Shown: positions 38,574-48,720, numbered from the stretch's first letter. The stretch: 64,000 nucleotides of DNA from JALNYB01 sp963676235 (GCA_963676235.1 OY781044.1:310001-374000), one strand, 5' to 3'. Program-made: numbers and translations. Notes: generated from the sequence alone by a model not told the origin.

Positions 38574-39146
38574 ATGGCCGATAATATTAATTCACCGACC
38601 GACCAAATCGCCAATCCGGCACCTTTGGGGCTTCTCGCATTTGGAATGACGACAGTATTACTATCTTTACACAATTTCGGATTGTTTGAACTGAATTCAG
38701 TGATCATTACCATGGGCATATTCTATGGAGGGCTCGCACAGATCGTAGCAGGATTGTTCGAATTCAAGAAGGGAAATACGTTTGGTGCAACTGCATTCAC
38801 GTCCTTCGGATTCTTCTGGTTGACATTCGTTGCGATAAATACCACCCTCATTCCTGGAATGATACCTGCAGACAGCACTTCATTGGGTGCATATTTCATC
38901 ATTTGGGGAGTTTTAACACTGTTCCTATATATTGGAACCCTCAGAAAACACCGTTCACTTCAGATCGTGTTCTTAACTCTGTTCATACTATTCTTCATAG
39001 TTGCGGCAAAGGACCTGTCAAATATTCATGACATAGCATACATAGCTGGTGCAGTAGGATTCATCTGCGGTGGGACCGCGATGTACACTGCATTCGGTGA
39101 AGTATTGAATGAAACGTACGAAAAGGAGATACTTCCTTTAGGATGA
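38574..39146 (+). CDS. Acetate uptake transporter, SatP/GPR1-FUN34-YaaH family
   Basis: Six-helix channel-like transporter for acetate or succinate. The family signature NPAPLGLLAFGMTT is near residues 14-27. I start at the ATG at 38574 (MADNINSP, 190 aa), close to the signature as in relatives; an ATG at 38520 adds 18 residues that resemble non-coding AT-rich sequence. It lies about 90 bases after the ZIP gene on the same strand. Acetate is a common carbon source for methanogens that lack autotrophy, which is consistent with but not proof of function. Confidence 0.87.
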   Translation: MADNINSPTDQIANPAPLGLLAFGMTTVLLSLHNFGLFELNSVIITMGIFYGGLAQIVAGLFEFKKGNTFGATAFTSFGFFWLTFVAINTTLIPGMIPADSTSLGAYFIIWGVLTLFLYIGTLRKHRSLQIVFLTLFILFFIVAAKDLSNIHDIAYIAGAVGFICGGTAMYTAFGEVLNETYEKEILPLG

Positions 39147-39272
39147 ATTCGAAAAAAACCATTTCCATTTTAATATCTCATACCTTTCTAAATTCAGTTG
39201 CTTTGAGATAATTCTTCCTTTTTAAAATGATTTCAGACTCCATATATTTATAATATTCAGAATGAATCCATA

Positions 39273-40106
39273 TTGTTGGGTAATCTTACGAACCGTCCTA
39301 AAATCATTGCACAGATCTCGATTGCTACCATATCAATACTGCTCGCTGTATTCTTGATAACTGCACTCCTTCCGATAACCGATGGAGGCATAGATATCAA
39401 AAATAACTCATCATCAGACATTACTTGGGAGATCTCCGGACTAAATCTTGTGACGACTGGTGAGATTGAAATTACTTCTAAAATGCCCTACGACCTTACT
39501 GATGTAGGAATCGGGATATCACTTGCTGACGACAACGTAAAAACAATAATTGTCTGGGATAAAAACAATACTATATCCACTAATTCAACAAAAGAATTGT
39601 CCCTTTCTGGAAAGACCTCTGTAATAGATGCCATACTCATGATCGCCTATTACAACAACGATTCTGACATCGATGGGATAGCCATGCCTATATTTTTGGA
39701 AATTCAAGGTTACTATCTGTACTCAATGATAGGAATTCAAGCCAACTTAAATATTGATGTCAATCTTTCTAAGAACGGGACCTTATCTTATAATGCAACA
39801 GACCCGAATACCCTTACAATTCAAATTCAAGGAGTGGAGGATGGAGATCTTATCTCCAATCTTAATAATTTCTATGCAACTGTGAACAACACAGATATCG
39901 AGATGTCTCTTACCACTAACGGCAATAACATCTCTTTCGAAATTGCCACATCGAACTCCGAGGGGCTAATATCAGAACTGAAAGAAAGTGCAACAGAGAA
40001 TGAAGGAACAATAACAATAACATCGTATGGTGAAGAATACCCACTAGATACAAATGAAACGACCAGCATGATCAAATTACTCGAATTGATATATGGAGAT
40101 GCATGA
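39273..40106 (+). CDS. Membrane-anchored extracytoplasmic protein of unknown function
   Basis: 277 residues with one N-terminal helix (IIAQISIATISILLAVFLITALL) and a large Asn/Ser/Thr-rich exterior domain containing possible N-glycosylation sequons (NSS, NNS, NAT). No known domain recognised. The start is uncertain: TTG at 39273 is used because no ATG or GTG precedes the helix. It overlaps the next gene, another membrane protein, so they probably act together. Confidence 0.6.
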   Translation: MLGNLTNRPKIIAQISIATISILLAVFLITALLPITDGGIDIKNNSSSDITWEISGLNLVTTGEIEITSKMPYDLTDVGIGISLADDNVKTIIVWDKNNTISTNSTKELSLSGKTSVIDAILMIAYYNNDSDIDGIAMPIFLEIQGYYLYSMIGIQANLNIDVNLSKNGTLSYNATDPNTLTIQIQGVEDGDLISNLNNFYATVNNTDIEMSLTTNGNNISFEIATSNSEGLISELKESATENEGTITITSYGEEYPLDTNETTSMIKLLELIYGDA

Positions 40107-40107
40107 A

Positions 40108-40674
40108 ATGAATGAGTTCGATCTGAAAGAAGGATCCCGAAAAAACGGAATTAAAGGACTGATTGGTGGCATAATAACATTCATAGTCATACCTCTTATA
40201 CTGCTATACGTTTTAGGATACCTTGAAGATATTATCATCTCCAATACATCCGATGACATCAATAAAGATGACATGAGAGCTCTTTTCAAAATAGCATATG
40301 ATATATTGATCATGTCCTTGATATTCGGCATACCTGCAATTGTATTGAAGACACTTGGAAAGTTCTATCCAGAGGGGAACCGTGCAAGACTGACATTCAA
40401 ACTATTGTATGGAGTGTATATCGCATTTTGGCTTTTTATAATAACATCTGGTGGAATCATAACGGTGGATGCTAGCAAAATAGCAGCATCTATGGCCGGT
40501 AACAGTTCAGATTATTTGATATCTAGACTAACTATGGTGCTTGATGTTAGTGGACTAATGATCATTATAATCCTCTTGACTCTACTGAAGAACATAATTC
40601 CAATAGCCGAATACAAAGGAGCACGCAAAGAATATCTTGAGAGAATGGGTAACTCAAAAAAACAGTCTGTATAA
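40108..40674 (+). CDS. Membrane protein of unknown function
   Basis: About 188 residues with four hydrophobic segments, among them LIGGIITFIVIPLILLYVLGYL and IAYDILIMSLIFGIPAIVL, and a basic C-terminus (KEYLERMGNSKKQSV). ATGs at 40093, 40099 and 40108 are in frame; I use the last, which begins two bases after the stop of the upstream gene. Pairing with that gene suggests a common membrane complex; no function is evident. Confidence 0.55.
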   Translation: MNEFDLKEGSRKNGIKGLIGGIITFIVIPLILLYVLGYLEDIIISNTSDDINKDDMRALFKIAYDILIMSLIFGIPAIVLKTLGKFYPEGNRARLTFKLLYGVYIAFWLFIITSGGIITVDASKIAASMAGNSSDYLISRLTMVLDVSGLMIIIILLTLLKNIIPIAEYKGARKEYLERMGNSKKQSV

Positions 40675-40916
40675 TCAAGATTCGATCCCATGTCTGATTA
40701 TGATATGCTGTACTTGCCTTGTACTGCCGAATATAAGTGATTTCCCAGATTTTAACAAGTACTGTGAAACATGAAAATAAATAATATCCTGCAGATTTAT
40801 AGCTAAAAGCAATAAGGACCTATTACAATTAATAATGCTACTACATAGTCTCAGATTAACAATAAAAAAATTACTATATGATAGTAAAATAGGCCATAAG
40901 GCTTGTTTATTTTATT

Positions 40917-43895
40917 TCATTGGTTTCTTCTGAACACATATAATATTGCCCCTATTATCATTATTATCGCTATTACGATACAGATATATATCCAGATATT
41001 GACATCCCCGCCACTATCCTCTTTGAAAGTGACAGATATGGTGTGGTCAACCTGAACTTCACTGAATGTGTAAGTATTGTTCGATAATGACACTTCGGTT
41101 CCATCCACCAAAACCTTGTCCACCTTGTATCCCGTGTTATAGGATATTATGAAGATTTGAGAACCATCCACAGGAACAGAAACTGCACCAGAAGGCGATA
41201 TGGAACCTCCCTCTCCTGCTGTAGCTGTTATTGTGTAAGTTCCTACGGTCTTGAAAGACGCAGATATTGTATGATTGGCCGTCACATTCGAAAATGTGTA
41301 TGTGGTCGCAGAACCTATGCTGGTCCCATCGACCATCACAGCAGATACCGCATATCCGGAAAGGGCGGTGATTGTGAACGTCTGCGAACTGCCTGAATTC
41401 ACAATGACCGATCCGGATGGGGATATGGAACCCCCATTTCCGGCAGAAGCAGTTATTACATACTGAATGTTGGTAAAAGTTGCTGATATTGTATGATTGG
41501 CCGTCACATTCGAAAATGTGTATGTGGTCGCAGAACCTATGCTGGTCCCATCGACCATCACAGCAGATACCGCATATCCGGAAAGGGCGGTGATTGTGAA
41601 CGTCTGCGAACTGCCTGAATTCACAATGACCGATCCGGATGGGGATATGGAACCCCCATTTCCGGCAGAAGCAGTTATTACATACTGAATGTTGGTAAAA
41701 GTTGCTGATATTGTATGATTGGCCGTCACATTCGAAAATGTGTATGTGGTCGCAGAACCTATGCTGGTCCCATCGACCATCACAGCAGATACCGCATATC
41801 CGGAAAGGGCGGTGATTGTGAACGTCTGCGAACTGCCTGAATTCACAATGACCGATCCGGATGGGGATATGGAACCCCCATTTCCGGCAGAAGCAGTTAT
41901 TACATACTGAATGTTGGTAAAAGTTGCTGATATTGTATGATTGGCCGTCACATTCGAAAATGTGTATGTGGTCGCAGAACCTATGCTGGTCCCATCGACC
42001 ATCACAGCAGATACCGCATATCCGGAAAGGGCGGTGATTGTGAACGTCTGCGAACTGCCTGAATTCACAATGACCGATCCGGATGGGGATATGGAACCCC
42101 CATTTCCGGCAGAAGCAGTTATAACATTAATAAAAGTCCAAACTGACTGCCCCGAACCATTTATGCCACCGTATGCATAATTTCCTTCTGTAAAAGGTGG
42201 ATTGAATATCACATTAGAACTAGAAGTGGAAAAAATGATACCGGACGCCACAAAAATCATAGCATCATCACTACCTGTAATATTAGAATCCTCATACAGC
42301 GTAAGTCTTAAAGGATCCATCATATGAATGGCCCCGTTATTATTCAAAATCCCAAATATTTCAACATTTGTATTTCTTGTTGTATGATTCAGAACTGCTT
42401 CCTTTCCGTTCACAGATTCAACTTCATCAGAAATCAGAGAATAATATACTATCGAAGAGTCCGAAGATATTACAGGAATTTTGATATACCCAACATATTT
42501 CACATCGATCATGTCGATGTCCATCCTGCTCGTACCTTTCTCTATAAAATGTATCTTGACATCACCACATGACACACTATAAAAATACAAGAGATAATGA
42601 AGGTTTACATCGTTCCAAGTGATAGATAAGCAATTTGTTTCAATATCTGATAATGAGTAGTAAAAATGAACCAAACACTCAACTGTTAGGTTGCCTGATA
42701 CATTACTGAACGAATAATTATTATTGCCATTTGATACAACATCAGCACTATATGTATTACCATTCTGTGTGATATTTATTGCGTATATTACATTCTCTTC
42801 CAATCCATAGAAAAGAACCTTGTTCCCATCTTGTATACTATAAATGGATTCTAACCCTGAAAGATCGCTACTACCGACAGACATCTTGGTCACTGAATCA
42901 CTAGAAGGGAGTTCATATTCCAATAAAAAAAATGACTTCGCCGTTCCGCCTGTGGTGAGTACAGAATATAAAGGAAGGATATAGTAAGCACCCTGATCCG
43001 TAATGACCACGTCAGCAATGTAATTATAATCATCAGAGAATAATATAGTAAGGGTATACATTCCAGCATTGATTTCATTGATACCTATATTACCAGCCGA
43101 CACCGTGCAATTTGACGTAAAATCATTACCTGCCACATCTTTCAGTGTGTAGGATTTAACATATCCATTACCATAAACGCTATAAGTGGTAGAAAGGTCA
43201 TAAGTATTATCATATTCTCCACCCATAGTTATTATTGCATTTTTCTTAATAGAAAGTATGCCCTCTTTTTCTACGATGATGTCGCCTATCGATGCCACAC
43301 CATCAACTAAAACACTACCATTCAACCCTTCAGAAAAAACAGTAGCTTCAGAGCCAATAACCGAAATGCCTATATTCTCTGCATTGGAAAGTAACAGAAT
43401 TGAATCGGCCGCATACACTGTGCCTGAACACGAATGATCAGAACATCCGAAGATAATATTTCCTGTCTTTACAACCACATTGTTTAGATGGACATTACCT
43501 GTAGATATGCCCTCGATCGTCAAAATACCTATAGAACTCCCGGAAACTACAGAATAGATCAAATTTATTTCATCTACATCTGATAATGCCACAGATACAA
43601 AGGGTACGTATACCATCAATGTAGTACTATAGTAGCCGAAACTTATATCGCCAGTATATGAGCCTGTAACCATATCAATGGTGATGATACAATCCTTGCC
43701 GTCATAAATTCCATATACATTAATATTCTCTGATGTGTGAACGGTCGTGTCGCTCGAAACGAATACTGTAGCTGAAGACTCTGCATCACTGTGTCCGTCA
43801 ACAATGAAATTGACAATAAATATTGCAGCCACGATTATAAATGTAAAAACGAGGAGCTTGATGATTCTATTCTTTTTAATATATTTTGAATTCAA
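40917..43895 (-). CDS. Large surface protein with tandem InlB-like repeats
   Basis: A 992-residue surface protein starting at TTG 43895, eight bases after GGGG. Residues ~10-32 form a signal/anchor helix (RIIKLLVFTFIIVAAIFIVNFIV). The N-terminal ~600 residues are beta-rich with no recognised domain. Then come four near-identical 74-residue repeats (VITASAGNGGSISPSG to FTNIQY) and a fifth diverged one (TITATAGEGGSISPSG), related to the repeat in the two surface proteins at 13-18 kb. A C-terminal helix (VNIWIYICIVIAIIMIIGAILYVF) and a basic tail anchor it. An adhesin or envelope role is inferred. Confidence 0.8.
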   Translation of the reverse strand: MNSKYIKKNRIIKLLVFTFIIVAAIFIVNFIVDGHSDAESSATVFVSSDTTVHTSENINVYGIYDGKDCIITIDMVTGSYTGDISFGYYSTTLMVYVPFVSVALSDVDEINLIYSVVSGSSIGILTIEGISTGNVHLNNVVVKTGNIIFGCSDHSCSGTVYAADSILLLSNAENIGISVIGSEATVFSEGLNGSVLVDGVASIGDIIVEKEGILSIKKNAIITMGGEYDNTYDLSTTYSVYGNGYVKSYTLKDVAGNDFTSNCTVSAGNIGINEINAGMYTLTILFSDDYNYIADVVITDQGAYYILPLYSVLTTGGTAKSFFLLEYELPSSDSVTKMSVGSSDLSGLESIYSIQDGNKVLFYGLEENVIYAINITQNGNTYSADVVSNGNNNYSFSNVSGNLTVECLVHFYYSLSDIETNCLSITWNDVNLHYLLYFYSVSCGDVKIHFIEKGTSRMDIDMIDVKYVGYIKIPVISSDSSIVYYSLISDEVESVNGKEAVLNHTTRNTNVEIFGILNNNGAIHMMDPLRLTLYEDSNITGSDDAMIFVASGIIFSTSSSNVIFNPPFTEGNYAYGGINGSGQSVWTFINVITASAGNGGSISPSGSVIVNSGSSQTFTITALSGYAVSAVMVDGTSIGSATTYTFSNVTANHTISATFTNIQYVITASAGNGGSISPSGSVIVNSGSSQTFTITALSGYAVSAVMVDGTSIGSATTYTFSNVTANHTISATFTNIQYVITASAGNGGSISPSGSVIVNSGSSQTFTITALSGYAVSAVMVDGTSIGSATTYTFSNVTANHTISATFTNIQYVITASAGNGGSISPSGSVIVNSGSSQTFTITALSGYAVSAVMVDGTSIGSATTYTFSNVTANHTISASFKTVGTYTITATAGEGGSISPSGAVSVPVDGSQIFIISYNTGYKVDKVLVDGTEVSLSNNTYTFSEVQVDHTISVTFKEDSGGDVNIWIYICIVIAIIMIIGAILYVFRRNQ
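41263..42122. repeat. Tandem 222-bp repeat array, about 3.9 copies
   Basis: Copies begin at 41263, 41485, 41707 and 41929 with a strict 222-base period (74 codons). By eye the copies are identical in sequence over the array, including silent positions. The array ends where copy four changes from GTTATT to GTTATA. Confidence 0.9.
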
Positions 43896-44153
43896 AAAAA
43901 TACCCCTTTATGTGTTTATTCTGGAACCTAGCTCTGATGAATACTAAATGTTAACAATTAGCTGTTAATTAATACTTATCTTGATGTTACTTTAATTAAT
44001 TATCCTTATTCAACAATACTGTCAGATATTTCTATATTTATTTTACACTTATCACATCGAAAAATTATCTAAGACTGCATCAGAAATCTTAAAACCTACG
44101 CAATTAAAATCTAGAAAAATAAATTCTAAGAAAAATGCTGTTTGATAAAATAG

Positions 44154-44226
44154 TGCTCCCGACGGGATTTGAACCCGTGTCGAAGCCTCGAGAGGGCTTC
44201 ATGATTGGCCGCTACACTACAGGAGC
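44154..44226 (-). tRNA. tRNA-Glu (CUC)
   Basis: Cloverleaf on the minus strand: acceptor GCTCCTG/CGGGAGC, anticodon arm AAGCC-CTCTCGA-GGCTT with anticodon CTC, T-arm ending GGGTTCGAATCCC. The CCA end is not encoded. No intron. Confidence 0.93.
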
Positions 44227-44273
44227 TTAATATCCACATGATTACAAGGTTACTAATAATACTTTCGTAACCT

Positions 44274-45068
44274 TCAGTTGTCCACGGGAACATTCGGACA
44301 TATTGCTGGAAATCTCTTATGTTCCATTTTCTTGACCTGACCCCTTAACTCAGCAACCCTTTCTACAGACAAACCTACATGATTCGCTATCTCGTCATCA
44401 CTCAGCGACTGTTCCATATCATTCAGTACGATGTCAAGATCATGATAGGTTATTCCCATTTCACTCTCATCCGTCTGTCCTTCCCACAGTCCCGCTGTAG
44501 GCACCATATCTATGAATTTCTGAGGAACGCCGATAAGTTTTGCAACTTCCCATACTTGCGTCTTATACAGATCCACCATGGGGACAAAGTCGCACGCACC
44601 ATCACCAAACTTCGTAAAATAACCCATCATAAGCTCACTCTTGTTGGAAGTTCCAGCGACGAGATAGTTAGTTTTTTTAGCTTTATTGAAAAGAACTATC
44701 ATCCTACATCTTGCAGAAATGTTCCCCTTTTCTAAAGGAGTCGCTATCTTAGAGAACAATGCGGCCGTGAATGCATCGACTGCAGGCTGAATGTCCACTA
44801 CCTTATATTCTGTCCCCCAAAGTTTGCTAAGATTCTTTGTTGCCATATAATCATCGGTTGCAGTTACAGATGTGGGCATGAATACATTCATAACCTTCTT
44901 AGGACCCAGAGCATCTACGCAGAGTTTAGTAACAACGGCTGAATCGATTCCGCCGCTTAAACCTACTACTACACCCTTGCATCCTGCATTCTCCACAGTA
45001 TTCTTGATGAATTCAACAAGACCGTTGACATCTTCGGCCGTGATCTTGCGTAGCGCTTTTCCGGACAT
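44274..45068 (-). CDS. nadE: NH3-dependent NAD+ synthetase
   Basis: Last step of NAD synthesis: amidates deamido-NAD using ammonia and ATP. The PP-loop GLSGGIDSAVV is at residues 36-46, and GTSNKSELMMGYFTKFGDGACDF with VDLYKTQVWEVAKLIGVP matches the family core. At 264 residues it lacks the glutaminase (nitrilase) domain, so free ammonia or a partner amidase must supply nitrogen. The divergent neighbour 87 bp away is a nitrilase-family gene. Confidence 0.94.
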   Translation of the reverse strand: MSGKALRKITAEDVNGLVEFIKNTVENAGCKGVVVGLSGGIDSAVVTKLCVDALGPKKVMNVFMPTSVTATDDYMATKNLSKLWGTEYKVVDIQPAVDAFTAALFSKIATPLEKGNISARCRMIVLFNKAKKTNYLVAGTSNKSELMMGYFTKFGDGACDFVPMVDLYKTQVWEVAKLIGVPQKFIDMVPTAGLWEGQTDESEMGITYHDLDIVLNDMEQSLSDDEIANHVGLSVERVAELRGQVKKMEHKRFPAICPNVPVDN

Positions 45069-45155
45069 TGTAATGTGTATCGTATTTCCTAATAATAATG
45101 TATTTCGTACCCTTCATCACATACAATAAATATCCCACCCGCTATAGGAAACCAT

Positions 45156-45926
45156 ATGGGAGTTAGAATAGCAATTTGTCAAGTGCAATCATCTATCGGT
45201 AACGTCGGCCAAAATCTAGATAAGATCCTAAATGTGATCACCCAGACAAAAGCAGATGTGTATATATTCCCTGAAATGTTCCTTACAGGATATGGTGCAG
45301 ATTATACATCTTTAGAAGCTGAAATACAGTATGCAGTGGATAAGATCTCATTGTGGTGTATTGAGATGGATATTGCAATTGCATATGGTACCCCAACATA
45401 TTGTGAAAAAGGTGTGATGGATTCGTTGTTGTTTGTGACACATTCGGGCACCGTTCAATATGATAAGATATATTTGGCAAAATTCGGAATATACTCTGAA
45501 AAAGAATTAACTCCTGGAGATAGACCCAAAATAGGAACATTTAAAGGAATAAAATTCGGACTTTCCATATGCTATGATGTGTTCTTCCCTGAGATTTATC
45601 GTTGTTACGCAACAGCCGGTGCCGATGTTAATATTTGCATCTCCGCATCCGCAGAAACTTCCAAACAATTCATAGAAAGGGTCCTTCCCGCAAGATCACT
45701 TGAGAATGTCATGTATACCATATTCGTTAACAACATCGGAAAATATAAGGAAACATGCTTTTTCGGACAATCACGTTTGGTGGGCCCTTTGGGAAATACT
45801 TTGAATGAGGCAGATCAGAGCGATGTCGTCCTCTGTGTATACGTCGATAAGGCAGTTATTGAAAATGCACGCGAGGAAAGAAGACATCTGGCTGACCTTA
45901 GAAAAGACATTTCCTGGAAAATTTGA
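45156..45926 (+). CDS. Carbon-nitrogen hydrolase (nitrilase superfamily)
   Basis: 256 residues with the Glu-Lys-Cys triad: E in FPEMFLTGYG near residue 40, K in DKIYLAKFGIY near 107-112, and C in GLSICYDVFFPEIYR near 146. Hydrolyses an amide or nitrile; the substrate cannot be told. Divergent placement from the ammonia-dependent nadE raises the possibility that it supplies ammonia or acts in NAD metabolism, but that is speculation. The tRNA-Ser gene starts 45 bases downstream. Confidence 0.85.
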   Translation: MGVRIAICQVQSSIGNVGQNLDKILNVITQTKADVYIFPEMFLTGYGADYTSLEAEIQYAVDKISLWCIEMDIAIAYGTPTYCEKGVMDSLLFVTHSGTVQYDKIYLAKFGIYSEKELTPGDRPKIGTFKGIKFGLSICYDVFFPEIYRCYATAGADVNICISASAETSKQFIERVLPARSLENVMYTIFVNNIGKYKETCFFGQSRLVGPLGNTLNEADQSDVVLCVYVDKAVIENAREERRHLADLRKDISWKI

Positions 45927-45970
45927 ACCCTCGAAAGGTTTTAATGAAAGAACCGTTTTGTACCGCATAA

Positions 45971-46058
45971 GCCGAGATGGTCCAGCCCGGTAAGGCGCGA
46001 GCCTGGAAAGCTCGTGGGGATCTTCCCCTCGGGAGTTCAAATCTCCCTCTCGGCGCCA
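45971..46058 (+). tRNA. tRNA-Ser (GGA)
   Basis: Acceptor GCCGAGA/TCTCGGC, anticodon arm CGAGC-CTGGAAA-GCTCG with anticodon GGA, a long variable arm (GTGGGGATCTTCCCCTC region) typical of serine tRNA, T-arm GGGAGTTCAAATCTCCC, discriminator G, and an encoded CCA. A TCTTTTTC tract follows as a likely terminator. Confidence 0.93.
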
Positions 46059-46222
46059 TCTTTTTCACTCATAGATCCAAAGAAGTGCTTTATTTTGCTT
46101 CATAAATGAATTTGCGTAGCTATACATTATACCTCTAACACGCAATGATTATTATCACATATGGCATAATATTGAAAACTACCAACCACAAGTACACAAA
46201 ATAACTCAAAGGACTTGTATCA

Positions 46223-47071
46223 ATGCTGAAGACTATCAGAAATGCAACCAAGACAGAAATGGATTCCATTTTGATCGCATGGGCAAGAAATGAAGGATGG
46301 AATCCTGGAACATGCGATGGCGAGAGTTTTTACACTTGCGATAATAATGGTTTTTGGGTTGGCATAACAGATAACGATGAAATAGTCTGTTGCATGAGCC
46401 TTGTCAGATATCCGGAATCTGATTTTTCATTTGTAGGATTCTATATTGTAATGCCAGAATATCGCGGACAACATTATGGATATGATCTGTGGCAAAACAT
46501 TATCGGTCGTTTTCCTGAAAGAAATATGGCACTTGATGGTATATCAGCACAAGTAGGCAATTATGAAAAAAATGGTTTCATCTTTTCCAATTATAATTAC
46601 CGTTATTGTGGAAAACCAAGCAGAAAACCATACGATAATAGATTCTTGAAGAACACTACGGAGGTATCTTTCGAACTTATCGTAGATTATGATAGACTAC
46701 ATTTCCCTGCTAAAAGACATGATTTTTTAAAATCGTGGATAAAGAATTCCGGTAAATCTATCGTTTACTACAAAAACGACATGATAGAGGGTTTCGGGGT
46801 CATCAGAAAATGTTTTGACGGATATAAGATTGGCCCGTTATTTTGCGATAGCTACGATATAGCTTACAATATCCTTATGAGTCTAACGTCAGACATAGAT
46901 GAAGATGAAAACATATATCTTGATATCGTGGAAAACAACATAAAAGCCACCGAATTAATGAAAGACCTAAACTGGACTAATGTATTCAATACATCTAGAA
47001 TGTATACAAAAAGTTGCCCGAATATCAAATGGAGTGGTGTTTTCGGCTTGACCACGTTCGAAATTGGATGA
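46223..47071 (+). CDS. GNAT-family N-acetyltransferase
   Basis: 282 residues with an N-terminal GNAT domain; the acetyl-CoA loop is seen as YIVMPEYRGQHYGYDLWQNI near residues 73-92. The C-terminal ~140 residues (from FELIVDYDRLHFPAKRHDFL) look like a second, Acetyltransf_18-type domain. Substrate unknown. AAGGA precedes the ATG at a usual distance. It is transcribed alone. Confidence 0.78.
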   Translation: MLKTIRNATKTEMDSILIAWARNEGWNPGTCDGESFYTCDNNGFWVGITDNDEIVCCMSLVRYPESDFSFVGFYIVMPEYRGQHYGYDLWQNIIGRFPERNMALDGISAQVGNYEKNGFIFSNYNYRYCGKPSRKPYDNRFLKNTTEVSFELIVDYDRLHFPAKRHDFLKSWIKNSGKSIVYYKNDMIEGFGVIRKCFDGYKIGPLFCDSYDIAYNILMSLTSDIDEDENIYLDIVENNIKATELMKDLNWTNVFNTSRMYTKSCPNIKWSGVFGLTTFEIG

Positions 47072-47125
47072 TAGTATCACATTATCTTAGCTATCGGTTG
47101 TCTGCAACAAATTTGAAACGAAAAA

Positions 47126-48457
47126 TCAATTCTCGCATCCAAGTTTTGATAACGGTTCATCTGCGTCCTTCAAAGCGTCTGGATTCCTATTGAGATAATC
47201 TCCCAGAAGGACGTCATAAATTGGTTTAGAACCCATAAGACCTGAAACAACGTAAGCTATCAGAACGCATACAGCAACAGGTAGCAGATGTATCAGCATC
47301 GCCGTCATTTCGGTGACAAGCATTATGGCTGTCATCGGTGCCCTCAGAGAAGATGCCAACGTCCCAGCCATGCAGTACACTGCACAATTACAGACGTACA
47401 ATGAAGGCATACCGAAGTACACCATTACAAGACCTATCACAGACCCTCCTAAGGCCCCAACCGCCAAAATGGGCATGAATATTCCTCCTGGAACACCACA
47501 TCCAAAACTGCTACTGCTAAAAAGGATCTTAGTAACAAGCAAGATGAATATCATCCCGATACCAATTTCCGCCTTCTCTGCAATACCTACTAATCCCTCT
47601 CCGCTACCAAGAGCATCAGGAAGATACATTCCTATGGGGAGAGCTATCAACAATGCAATCCCGGGAGCCAACCACGGGGGGAACTTTCTATAAAAATTTT
47701 GCATCTTTATGAATGAGAAATTCATAAGCCATCCCAATATGCCTGCTGCAATACTAATAGGTATGAACCACCAATAGACATCTAATGCGACTTCGGGAAC
47801 ATCCATGAAATCCAAAACTGGAGTCATACCGAAGATGTAACTAGCAACCAAGTCTGCTGATAATGATGCAGCTATGCCTGCCAACAGAACATATTCAGAG
47901 AAACTATGATGGATCTCTTCTAAAGCGAATACCATACCTGATATCGGAGCATTAAATGCCGCAGAAAGACCGGCTGCTGCACCACTTGTTATCAAGAGCC
48001 TTTTTTCGAATTCATCCTTACCGATCTTATCCGATATCGGCTTAGCCGTAGCCGCAGAAATGTGAATAGATGGGCCTTCTCTTCCCACAGAAAGACCAAA
48101 TAATCCTCCTAAAAGACCACCTGAGAAACGGGCCAACAAGACTTTGAACCCATTCATCTTCAGACCCAACATTACGTTCCCTTTTACCTGTGGAACTCCG
48201 CTACCAGACGCAGATGGCTCCCATTTTATAATACGATATATTACATAACCAACGACAAATGAGAATACAACCCATATAGGTATGTATATCGGATTATGCT
48301 CCATAAATGAATATGTAGATATTGCAAAATCTGTGCCAGACACAATACCTATGCGATATAGAGATACCATTAATCCCCCCGCAAGACCAATTAGAACACA
48401 CTTCCATATGAGTTTCCATCTTGCACGTGGATTATTGCTTTGGTCCACTTCTTCCAT
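47126..48457 (-). CDS. ClC-family chloride channel or Cl-/H+ antiporter
   Basis: 443 residues with the duplicated ClC membrane fold. The ion-path motifs are GSGVPQ near residue 83, GREGPSIH (gating glutamate present) near 125-132, and GVPGGIFMPILAVGALGG near 330. There is no cytoplasmic CBS-domain pair. The gating glutamate is kept in both channels and exchangers; I cannot tell which this is. Confidence 0.9.
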   Translation of the reverse strand: MEEVDQSNNPRARWKLIWKCVLIGLAGGLMVSLYRIGIVSGTDFAISTYSFMEHNPIYIPIWVVFSFVVGYVIYRIIKWEPSASGSGVPQVKGNVMLGLKMNGFKVLLARFSGGLLGGLFGLSVGREGPSIHISAATAKPISDKIGKDEFEKRLLITSGAAAGLSAAFNAPISGMVFALEEIHHSFSEYVLLAGIAASLSADLVASYIFGMTPVLDFMDVPEVALDVYWWFIPISIAAGILGWLMNFSFIKMQNFYRKFPPWLAPGIALLIALPIGMYLPDALGSGEGLVGIAEKAEIGIGMIFILLVTKILFSSSSFGCGVPGGIFMPILAVGALGGSVIGLVMVYFGMPSLYVCNCAVYCMAGTLASSLRAPMTAIMLVTEMTAMLIHLLPVAVCVLIAYVVSGLMGSKPIYDVLLGDYLNRNPDALKDADEPLSKLGCEN

Positions 48458-48686
48458 TCAAATAGGAATATGCATGAGGTTTTATATACGTTAATCTGTG
48501 GTCCGATACAAAAACTAAAAATTAAAGAAACACTATATATGCCACACCTGTATTTTTCATCCGATCCAATAGATTATTGATGGATTTAGCATTACAGACA
48601 TCTGCGCTGTACCCCTGAATATCGATTGAGTATGATGATTTTGACTAATTTTTGAAAGAAAATAAAAATCAAATAAAATGAATATT

Positions 48687-48708
48687 GGATATGGCATCTG
48701 CCATATCC
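48687..48708 (-). terminator. Hairpin terminator after htpG
   Basis: GGATATGGCA and TGCCATATCC are a perfect 10-base inverted repeat around TC, about 12 bases beyond the htpG stop, in AT-rich surroundings. Confidence 0.6.
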
Positions 48709-48720
48709 TTAAAAATATTT

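Noticed and set aside
41263..42122. CRISPR-like regular repeat
   Set aside because: The 222-bp unit is contiguous and coding with no variable spacers.
41157..42180. Series of 63-79-codon frames on the + strand across the tandem repeats
   Set aside because: They repeat every 222 bases only because the coding strand repeats; shadows of the surface-protein gene.
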